A DNA stretch of 5,896 nucleotides from Flammeovirgaceae bacterium (GTDB lineage Bacteria; Bacteroidota; Bacteroidia; Cytophagales; Cyclobacteriaceae): assembly GCA_003229495.1 (NCBI GenBank), contig QIEB01000436.1:1-5896 (forward strand), in the 5' to 3' direction. This document shows, one piece after another, positions 1 through 5,896 of this stretch. Under the pieces are notes generated by a model. It saw only the letters and a program-made list of their open reading frames with translations. It was not told the origin of the DNA and made no database searches. Made by a program: the position numbers and the translations under genes. The stretch's first letter is position 1. The number at the start of each line of letters is the position of its first letter.

Positions 1-2258
1 TTAAAAAAGTCCATTTCCCGTAATTTTATTAGCTCCTCATAGACTTTTTTCAGCTTAACACGCTCCTCATCGTTCAAGTATTGCCACTTGGTCGGTTTGA
101 TGCTGGTACGTCCATTTTCATTGATGTCAACATCATAGCTGAACTCACCAAACTGCCAGATCATCTTTGGGCCCGGTACCGTAAAAAAGAAAGCTGCCGC
201 TAGTTTCAGCCTGTCCAATGCGGTAGCAGTTTGCTTGATGTCATAACTGCCGGCGGCATTGCCGAAATTAATGGCTTCGAACATCTGCCTTTGCTCATCA
301 TGGCTTTCCATATAACTGATCAAATTGTTATTGTCCCAGCCGCGATTTTTAAAGTAATACTCTCCAATACTACGGTTTTCCCCAAATCCCAAAATTGCTT
401 CTTTATAGTCAAAGTGTCCGTTGCCCCAGAGCAGCATACCGTAGTCTGAAAGTTCCTTTTCCTCCACGTTGTCTGCAAAATGTTCCAGGATTATATACGA
501 CTCCGGGGAATGACTCCAGATTTTATCTGCCATCCTTTTCAGGATAGCTATCCTGGAAGCGTCGTAGGCACCCCAAAGTCCAACGTCGGTATTTACATTT
601 TGGGTAAAACCTTTTGACAGGTCAAATCGATATCCATCGAATCGATATTCCCGGAGCCAGTAGTAGTTTACGGTGTCCACGAATGATTGTGTGAAGGTGC
701 TTTCATGGTTAAAATCATTGAAAACATTGAAGGGATGGGTAGCATTTACATTGAACCAGGGGTTATTTGCAGTGGGCTTAAAGATATTAAAGTCAAAATA
801 CATAGCAGCGAACGGGGCTGGTACATCGTTTTGGTTTAAAACCAGATCCAATATTACTACCATGTTCATGGCGTGGGCTTCATCGATAAATCTTTTAAGT
901 TCTTTTTTCTGTCCATAGAATTTATCCGGGGCAAACATGAATGTTGGATTATACCCCCAGCTGTTATTTCCATTAAACTCCGTTATGGGCATTAACTCCA
1001 CACAATTAAAGCCCATGTCCTTTATATAGGAAAGGGTATCAACCAAAGTTTGGTAGTTACCGTTTGTCTCTCCTAAAAAGTCTCTCACCAGCAATTCATA
1101 GATCAGAAGTTCCTCATTTTCAGGCCTATTGTAAGTGGTAGTTTGCCAATTATAGGGGGTTTGATTGGTCTGTAGCACAGATATTCGATTAAAGTACCAC
1201 TCAGCCGATAAGGCCTCTGCAGGAAAAGGTTTTAAATTAGGATAACTGGAGGAGGGTATTCCGGAATCATCAGGGTCTAGTATTTTATCTGCAAAAGGAT
1301 CAGCTACTAAAATGGATTCCTCCACCAAATACTGGAAACCATATTCTGTTTGAGGTGTGAGCCCTGTTAGTTTTAACCAGAAGTGCTCACCATCTTGTTT
1401 CATTTTATAGTCAGCTAATATTTCCCATCCATTGAAATCACCCCTAAGGTATACGGATGATTTTTGTGGTGCCCACAAAGAAAGCGTAACAGATGTGCCA
1501 TCATTTGGGTCATAATTGATACCGTCAATAACTCCATTTGGTCTGGGTTCCTGAACCGAATTACTCCGAATAATATAACTGAAGGTTGCCTCAGCATTTT
1601 GATCCAAAATAGCAGCCGTCACCTTCACCGTTTTGGATCCGGAGTTTCCAGCGGTTTCTACATAATTTATTTCGGTAACCCCGGAAGCGGCAATTACCTC
1701 AACATCATCAATGCTTAGGCTTAAATCAGCAATCTCCGAGCTTACCGCCTTAATATTGAATGTTTCATTGGCATTTACAAAATACAAAAACGTAGCAGGC
1801 TCAATAATGGTAACTTCCAATTCTCCCATGGAAAATGTAATGAAAAGATCCGTATCTGACTGCAGCCCATCGTCCCAGTCTATACTTTTTAATTTTAAAC
1901 CAATTTCATCCAACTCTGCTACCGTGGAGTTAAAAAAGTCAACCGGTGTAAAAGTAATCTCGTAAACATCCGGGTTGGTGCTGACTTTAGTCATTAAGGC
2001 GTCGCTTTGTGCAGAAGTAGCTGGGTTTACATTGGTGGGGGCATCAATATCCGCGTTACCTCTTTCGATCCATGTCCAAATCCAAACGTCTCCCGAATAC
2101 CCATCCAGAGAGGTTCCCGAAACATCCACACTAATGGTAACCACTTCATCTGCCTTTGGGAATATGGGATCCGTGGTTACAGTTTGGGCCATGCTTTGGT
2201 AACCAACGATTCCACATAGCGCCACTATAAAGCTGGATATTGATAATAAATTCCTCAT
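1..2258 (-). CDS. Secreted multidomain GH13 alpha-amylase-family glycoside hydrolase (C-terminus cut by window edge)
   Basis: Predicted endo- or exo-acting alpha-glucan hydrolase; 752 codons are visible and the frame is still open at the left edge. Residues 1-24 are a signal peptide ending SMA|Q. Residues about 30-142 form a beta-rich domain with a Y-x-GDV motif (54-58), a type often found ahead of Bacteroidota GH13 enzymes. About 146-232 looks like a second Ig-like domain, and about 242-345 a CBM48/E-set domain (GDFNGWE). The GH13 barrel starts near 380 (IYELLVRDF, WGYNP with Tyr436). The triad is present: nucleophile Asp546 in GYRFDLSKGF, acid/base Glu592 in ILEHF, and Asp654 in ESHDE. Conserved region I reads DLVLNQ, with Gln476 where the family usually has His. 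No in-frame start lies just upstream of the ATG at 2258. Exact specificity (amylase, pullulanase-like, other) cannot be read. A C-terminal sorting domain may lie outside the window. Confidence 0.93.
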   Translation of the reverse strand, partial: MRNLLSISSFIVALCGIVGYQSMAQTVTTDPIFPKADEVVTISVDVSGTSLDGYSGDVWIWTWIERGNADIDAPTNVNPATSAQSDALMTKVSTNPDVYEITFTPVDFFNSTVAELDEIGLKLKSIDWDDGLQSDTDLFITFSMGELEVTIIEPATFLYFVNANETFNIKAVSSEIADLSLSIDDVEVIAASGVTEINYVETAGNSGSKTVKVTAAILDQNAEATFSYIIRSNSVQEPRPNGVIDGINYDPNDGTSVTLSLWAPQKSSVYLRGDFNGWEILADYKMKQDGEHFWLKLTGLTPQTEYGFQYLVEESILVADPFADKILDPDDSGIPSSSYPNLKPFPAEALSAEWYFNRISVLQTNQTPYNWQTTTYNRPENEELLIYELLVRDFLGETNGNYQTLVDTLSYIKDMGFNCVELMPITEFNGNNSWGYNPTFMFAPDKFYGQKKELKRFIDEAHAMNMVVILDLVLNQNDVPAPFAAMYFDFNIFKPTANNPWFNVNATHPFNVFNDFNHESTFTQSFVDTVNYYWLREYRFDGYRFDLSKGFTQNVNTDVGLWGAYDASRIAILKRMADKIWSHSPESYIILEHFADNVEEKELSDYGMLLWGNGHFDYKEAILGFGENRSIGEYYFKNRGWDNNNLISYMESHDEQRQMFEAINFGNAAGSYDIKQTATALDRLKLAAAFFFTVPGPKMIWQFGEFSYDVDINENGRTSIKPTKWQYLNDEERVKLKKVYEELIKLREMDFF

Positions 2259-2300
2259 GTATACATTCTTAGGGCATCCTTTTCTCCAATTTAATAATAA

Positions 2301-2308
2301 CCAACCTA
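2301..2308 (-). promoter_or_regulatory. Weak -7 promoter candidate for the GH13 gene
   Basis: On the minus strand this reads TAGGTTGG, one mismatch from the Bacteroidota -7 consensus TAnnTTTG. It would place the transcript start about 35 bases before the GH13 ATG. No TTG -33 element is seen at the expected distance; the tandem repeat at 2321-2340 lies there instead. This would suit a promoter dependent on an activator, but that is inference. Confidence 0.25.
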
Positions 2309-2320
2309 AACTGTATAGGA

Positions 2321-2340
2321 TAAGCATGAATAAGCATGAA
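2321..2340. repeat. Perfect 10-bp tandem repeat, possible operator
   Basis: TAAGCATGAA occurs twice in direct succession, about one helical turn apart. It sits 63 bases upstream of the GH13 start and 98 bases upstream of the GH65 start, between the two promoter candidates. A direct repeat of this spacing could bind a regulator as a head-to-tail dimer, or could be a simple duplication. The sequence alone does not decide. Confidence 0.5.
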
Positions 2341-2402
2341 TGAGTAACCCTACCACCCTGGTTTCACAAAAAAAAAGTAGTATAAATGTCAAGAAACTAA
2401 CT

Positions 2403-2410
2403 TAACTTTG
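2403..2410 (+). promoter_or_regulatory. -7 promoter element for the GH65 operon
   Basis: TAACTTTG matches the Bacteroidota -7 consensus TAnnTTTG at all defined positions. It lies 28 bases before the GH65 start codon, giving a predicted short leader of roughly 20 bases. No TTG is found at the expected -33 distance (about 2377-2385, which reads GTAGTATAA), so the promoter is incomplete by consensus. An A-tract just upstream (2368-2376) could help. Confidence 0.5.
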
Positions 2411-2438
2411 AACTGAAACCTGTGTTTACAAAAGTCAT

Positions 2439-4472
2439 ATGAATTCTTATGGTTACTTATTCCTAGTGCTTGCCTCCTATTCATTAACTGCCCAGATTCC
2501 ATCAAAATCAGGATGGCACATCGAAGCTCAGGAAATTGACCCCAGCACATATTTCGGGGTGACCGTCGCCAACGGGATGGTGGGATTAGTGTCCTCACCT
2601 GAACCAATGAAGGTCCGGGACGTGGTGCTAAATGGAGTATATGATTATTATCAACGTGGAAGAGTTTCAAACATTTTGAAAGGATTCAATCATATCAATA
2701 TGAATCTGGACATTGATGGCAGACGCATAGGCAGGCATGATATTACAGAATATCGTCAGGTTCTCGACATGCGAAACGCCATATTGACTTCCACTTTCCG
2801 GATCGAAGGCAAAGCGGAGGTAAAACACCGTATGATGTCTTTAAGACACCTGCCCTACAGCAGTTTGGTACTGGTGGAAATAACTGCAAAGGATAATATT
2901 GCAATCACCCCCAGCAGTCTAATAGAGGCCCCCAGTCACTTAATCAATATCAGGAACTTTTACAGCGAAATAGACAGACCCCATGTAAAGATTCCCCTGC
3001 TAACATCCGTGGCAGATAGCCCCTCAGGTAAGGTTCAACTAGCAGCTTCCAGCAGTTTCATATTTGAAGAAGAACATGGCCAGGAACCGGATATAATTCA
3101 CGAGGATTGGGACTACAATATGCATCTTGCCAAATTTACCATTACTCTTAAAAAGGGTCAGACCTATAGCTTTGGTTTGGTAGCTTCTACATGTTCGTCA
3201 GAACACTATAAGGACCCTCATAATGAGGCCGAACGTCTTACCATATTTTGTCGACTGGAAGGAATTGACCGGTTGATAAAGTTCCATCAACAGCGCTGGG
3301 AAAAATTATGGAAGAGTGATATTATCATTGATGGTAATCTGGAAGACCAAAAAGCCGTAAGATTTGCTCTTTACCATCTATATTCTTTTGCCCGGGCAGG
3401 AACTGCCTATAGCCTCTCTCCCATGGGGCTATCAGGACTTGGGTATAACGGTCATGTATTTTGGGACACCGAGTTATGGATGTTTCCACCCCTGGCAATG
3501 CTACAACCAGAAATAGCCCGGTCATTATTGGAATACCGTTTTCAACGGTTGGAAGCTGCCAGGAACAATGCATTTTCGCACGGCTATCAAGGTGCCATGT
3601 TCCCGTGGGAATCCTCAGATGATGGAACCGAAGACACCCCAGTCTGGGCGTTAACAGGTCCATTTCAACATCATATAAGCGGAGATATCGGTTGGGCATT
3701 TTGGAAATACTATCAAATTACCGGGGACAAGAGTTGGCTGACAGAAAGAGGCTATCCATTGTTGAAGGAAGTAGCGAATTTTTGGAGCAGCCGGGTAGAA
3801 AGGAATGGGCCCGGACAATATGACATAAACAACGTTATTGGAGCTAATGAGTGGGAAGAAAATATCGACAATAATGCCTTTACTAACGCCATGGCCATTA
3901 TTAGCTTGCAATATGCGATCCAAGCGGCTAAGGAACTAGGCTTGACTCCCAATCCTGATTGGGAAATAGTAGCCTCCAACATCCCTATCTTAAAATTTCC
4001 CGATGGCACTACCCGTGAAAATGCCACTTATGAAGGTGTGATGATAAAACAAGCCGATGTCAACCTTTTGTCATTCCCACTAGATTTTATTCAGGATAAA
4101 GAACAATTGCGCAAGGATCTGGATTATTATGAGCCCAGAATGTCACCTGAAGGTCCGGCAATGGGATTTTCAGTGCTTTCTGCACTACATGCCAGACTAG
4201 GGGATACAGATAAAGCTTATAGTTTGTTTAGAAAGAGTTTTAAACCCAACGAGGTACCACCTTTTGGGGTCATTGCTGAGACGGCCGGCGGCACAAATCC
4301 TTATTTTGCCACTGGCGCCGGTGGAATGCTTCAGGCAGTTATATCGGGGTTCGGCGGTTTAAGCATAACCGACCAGGGTATCACTCAAAAGGAATTCGTA
4401 TTGCCCAGGCAATGGAAATCCTTAACAATTAAAGGAGTGGGCATTGAAAAGAAAGATTTTCAAGTAAAATAG
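2439..4472 (+). CDS. GH65 alpha-glucoside hydrolase, kojibiose hydrolase/PGGHG-like
   Basis: Full-length 677-residue family 65 enzyme. A short signal peptide (1-18, LTA|Q) suggests a periplasmic location. An N-terminal beta-sandwich spans about 25-280, a linker helix about 285-310, the (alpha/alpha)6 barrel about 320-630, then a short C-terminal beta segment. Family motifs: FWDTELWM (Asp343), GAMFPWES (385-392), NVIGANEWEENIDNN with general acid Glu471, and KQAD (537-540). In place of the phosphate-binding loop of GH65 phosphorylases it has PFGVIAETAGGTN, with Glu614 at the place of the general base of inverting GH65 hydrolases, then TGAGGMLQAV as in human PGGHG. As I recall, Flavobacterium johnsoniae kojibiose hydrolase uses Glu472 and Glu616, an almost identical spacing. 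So hydrolysis is predicted; the exact substrate (kojibiose, glucosyl-galactose, other) is inference. A stop at 2409 with no other start before 2439 fixes the ATG. The next gene begins 10 bases after the stop. Confidence 0.93.
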   Translation: MNSYGYLFLVLASYSLTAQIPSKSGWHIEAQEIDPSTYFGVTVANGMVGLVSSPEPMKVRDVVLNGVYDYYQRGRVSNILKGFNHINMNLDIDGRRIGRHDITEYRQVLDMRNAILTSTFRIEGKAEVKHRMMSLRHLPYSSLVLVEITAKDNIAITPSSLIEAPSHLINIRNFYSEIDRPHVKIPLLTSVADSPSGKVQLAASSSFIFEEEHGQEPDIIHEDWDYNMHLAKFTITLKKGQTYSFGLVASTCSSEHYKDPHNEAERLTIFCRLEGIDRLIKFHQQRWEKLWKSDIIIDGNLEDQKAVRFALYHLYSFARAGTAYSLSPMGLSGLGYNGHVFWDTELWMFPPLAMLQPEIARSLLEYRFQRLEAARNNAFSHGYQGAMFPWESSDDGTEDTPVWALTGPFQHHISGDIGWAFWKYYQITGDKSWLTERGYPLLKEVANFWSSRVERNGPGQYDINNVIGANEWEENIDNNAFTNAMAIISLQYAIQAAKELGLTPNPDWEIVASNIPILKFPDGTTRENATYEGVMIKQADVNLLSFPLDFIQDKEQLRKDLDYYEPRMSPEGPAMGFSVLSALHARLGDTDKAYSLFRKSFKPNEVPPFGVIAETAGGTNPYFATGAGGMLQAVISGFGGLSITDQGITQKEFVLPRQWKSLTIKGVGIEKKDFQVK

Positions 4473-4482
4473 TGACAAGCTC

Positions 4483-5724
4483 ATGCGGTCAATAGCTCTT
4501 TGTGGGATCTTAATTTTATTTGGGTGCAGCAAATCTCCGGAACAGTATTCAGAGCAAGCAGCTGACCCTGAGCTGTTTCGTCAAACCGTAAAGAAACTTA
4601 CCGATGTCATTGTCTATGATATTTTTTCCCCACCTGTAGCAAGTAGAGTATATGCCTATCCAAGTATTGCTGCCTATGAAGTGTTGGTACAGGAAAACAG
4701 GAACTTTGGTAGTTTAAGTGGTCAGGTTCATGATTTACAGCCCTCACCAAAACCGGAAGCTAACAAAATCTATTGCTTTCCTCTGGCCTCCATACAAGCA
4801 TTTATTAAAGTAGGTACGGCGTTGGTCTTTTCTGAAGATAGAATGGATGCTTATGCTGAAGAAATATATGAGCAGTACGCAAATATGGGTGTGCCCAAAG
4901 AGGTAATAGCTAATTCCATTGAATATGGTAATACCGTTGGGCAGCACATTTTGGAATGGGCCGATCAAGACAATTACAAACAGACCAGGACTTTTCCAAA
5001 ATACACTATTGATGACCGACCCTATCGATGGCAGCCCACGCCACCGGATTACATGGACGCAATAGAACCTCACTGGGACCAGATCAGGACCTTTGTAATT
5101 GATTCAGCGAGCCAGTTCGAACCCCTCCCTCCCACTCCATTCGATGTAAACGAGGGAAGTGATTTTTATATGGAAGTAATGGAAGTTTATGAGGTGGGAA
5201 AAAACATTAGTGAGGAACAGCAGGCCATCGCTAAATTTTGGGATTGCAATCCCTATGTCAGCCACCATCAGGGACATGTGATGTTTGCCACTAAAAAGAT
5301 CACCCCGGGAGGTCATTGGATTGGAATTACAGATATTGCCACACGTAAGGCCGGGGTTAGCTTCATAGAAACGGTAATCAATCAGTACATCGATGAGGAT
5401 TGGATGCCCATTTTGCAAACTCCTCCCTTTCCGGAATACACCAGCGGTCATAGCGTTATTTCAGCTGCGGCCGCCACCGCCTTGACTTCCATATTTGGGG
5501 AACACTTTTCTTTTGAAGACACTACAGAACTGGAGTTTGGGCTACCGTCAAGATCGTTTAATAGCTTTTATGAAGCCTCTGAAGAGGCCGCTATTTCTCG
5601 TCTGTATGGAGGAATTCACTACATGCCCGCATGTATAAATGGGATAGCACAAGGGAAGGCCCTGGGAGCTTTTGTAGTATCAAATATTAGAACCAATACT
5701 TCAGGATTATCTCTTAATCCATAG
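4483..5724 (+). CDS. Vanadium haloperoxidase/PAP2-superfamily lipoprotein with apparent internal deletion
   Basis: 413-residue protein of the vanadium-dependent haloperoxidase-like superfamily, which shares its fold with PAP2 acid phosphatases. A lipoprotein signal with lipobox LFGC (Cys15) predicts outer-membrane anchoring. Family features: FWDCNPYVSHH and KKITPGGHWIGI near 255-285, the second motif PPFPEYTSGHS (Ser321-Gly322-His323), and the third motif SRLYGGIH (Arg373, His379), whose usual final Asp is Ala383. The first motif, a Lys followed by Arg-Pro on the helix before PPFPEY, cannot be found: residues 289-297 go from KAGVSF straight to IETVINQYID, where relatives have about 30-40 more residues. 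Vanadate binding is therefore probably impaired. The gene starts 10 bases after the GH65 stop, with no promoter or ribosome site between, so co-transcription is likely. The true substrate is unknown, and a phosphatase-like or non-catalytic role is possible. Confidence 0.85.
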   Translation: MRSIALCGILILFGCSKSPEQYSEQAADPELFRQTVKKLTDVIVYDIFSPPVASRVYAYPSIAAYEVLVQENRNFGSLSGQVHDLQPSPKPEANKIYCFPLASIQAFIKVGTALVFSEDRMDAYAEEIYEQYANMGVPKEVIANSIEYGNTVGQHILEWADQDNYKQTRTFPKYTIDDRPYRWQPTPPDYMDAIEPHWDQIRTFVIDSASQFEPLPPTPFDVNEGSDFYMEVMEVYEVGKNISEEQQAIAKFWDCNPYVSHHQGHVMFATKKITPGGHWIGITDIATRKAGVSFIETVINQYIDEDWMPILQTPPFPEYTSGHSVISAAAATALTSIFGEHFSFEDTTELEFGLPSRSFNSFYEASEEAAISRLYGGIHYMPACINGIAQGKALGAFVVSNIRTNTSGLSLNP

Positions 5725-5767
5725 GCCGCAATATTATAGTCTTGGCAAGCGCTTTGGTTATTTAAAT

Positions 5768-5896
5768 ATGAAAGCAATGAAAATAGTATCTCTGTGGACC
5801 ATTAGCGCCATATTAAGCCTTTCAACCTGCCAATCACCCGTCACTGAAAAAGCGGATACGGATATGATTTCCACTACGGGAATCATCTATAATCCT
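5768..5896 (+). CDS. Unidentified lipoprotein-like gene, 5' part only
   Basis: The first 43 codons of an open frame that runs off the right edge. It begins MKAMKIVSLW, has a hydrophobic stretch and then LSTC (Cys21), a lipobox-like end with an unusual Thr at -1. A polar segment rich in Thr, Asp and Glu follows. An AT-rich leader (TATTTAAAT) precedes the ATG, as is common in Bacteroidota. A second ATG at codon 4 could also serve as start. The 43-base gap after the haloperoxidase-like gene shows no terminator, so this is probably the third gene of the same operon. The mature part is too short to assign a family. Confidence 0.65.
   Translation, partial: MKAMKIVSLWTISAILSLSTCQSPVTEKADTDMISTTGIIYNP

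Larger units (their letters stand above)
2259..2438. promoter_or_regulatory. Divergent intergenic control region between GH13 and GH65 genes
   Basis: These 180 bases separate two genes transcribed away from each other, so both promoters should lie here. The region is AT-rich, with a run of nine A at 2368-2376. It holds a 10-bp tandem repeat (2321-2340), a consensus -7 element for the rightward gene (2403-2410) and a one-mismatch -7 candidate for the leftward gene (2301-2308). Neither gene has a Shine-Dalgarno sequence at normal spacing, as is usual in Bacteroidota. I see no tRNA, small RNA or convincing riboswitch fold. No LacI-type operator with a central CG is evident. Confidence 0.75.

Noticed and set aside
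1..3. TTA at the left edge as a possible stop codon of the GH13 gene
   Set aside because: It is out of frame: the GH13 codons end at position 3, so the last two bases are an incomplete codon and the gene continues beyond the window.
231..2219. Several short plus-strand open frames (60-84 codons) opposite the GH13 gene
   Set aside because: All are antisense to a continuous GH13 frame with intact catalytic motifs.
2389..2670. 93-codon minus-strand open frame overlapping the intergenic region and the GH65 start
   Set aside because: It overlaps the GH65 signal peptide and N-terminal domain antisense and shows no family features.
3325..3699. 124-codon open frame on the minus strand inside the GH65 gene
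   Set aside because: It lies wholly antisense to a clearly conserved catalytic region and its translation resembles no family; it is a shadow of the coding strand.
5104..5451. 115-codon minus-strand open frame within the haloperoxidase-like gene
   Set aside because: The plus strand carries recognisable superfamily motifs across the same bases, and the antisense product has no recognisable features.
5747..5754. AAGCGCTT palindrome between the third and fourth plus-strand genes as a terminator
   Set aside because: It is only 8 bp with no loop and no following T-run, so no terminator is supported.
1..5896. CRISPR arrays, tRNA or rRNA genes, insertion sequences
   Set aside because: No spaced repeats, clover-leaf sequences, transposase frames or flanking inverted repeats were seen; the window is almost fully covered by four metabolic or envelope genes.

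Overview
The window reads as part of a carbohydrate-utilisation locus from a Bacteroidota bacterium, most likely Flavobacteriia or a relative. Four things suggest this: the protein families, signal peptides that end in Ala-Gln, AT-rich leaders without Shine-Dalgarno sequences, and one perfect TAnnTTTG-type -7 promoter element. Organism assignment is inference; no rRNA or taxonomic marker is present.

Layout. Positions 1-2258 (minus strand) hold a secreted multidomain GH13 alpha-amylase-family enzyme. Its N-terminus is complete and its C-terminus runs off the left edge. A 180-bp divergent intergenic region (2259-2438) holds a perfect 10-bp tandem repeat and promoter-like elements. On the plus strand, 2439-4472 is a complete GH65 enzyme of the hydrolase type (kojibiose hydrolase / glucosyl-galactosyl-hydroxylysine glucosidase-like), not a phosphorylase. 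Ten bases later, 4483-5724 encodes a lipoprotein of the vanadium haloperoxidase / PAP2 superfamily. After another 43 bases, a second lipoprotein-like gene starts at 5768 and is cut by the right edge. The three plus-strand genes look like one operon.

Working model (inference): the GH13 enzyme cuts alpha-glucan outside the cell or in the periplasm. The GH65 enzyme then hydrolyses small alpha-linked disaccharides or glucosyl units, possibly alpha-1,2. The role of the haloperoxidase-like lipoprotein beside them is not obvious.

The most unusual observation is that the haloperoxidase-like protein keeps the second and third vanadate/phosphate-binding motifs but appears to lack, in frame, the segment of roughly 30-40 residues that normally carries the first motif (Lys...Arg-Pro). 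The splice looks as if two Glu-Thr-Val stretches had been fused. If real, the protein is probably catalytically altered or dead. A second point is a His-to-Gln change in conserved region I of the GH13 enzyme, whose catalytic triad is otherwise intact.
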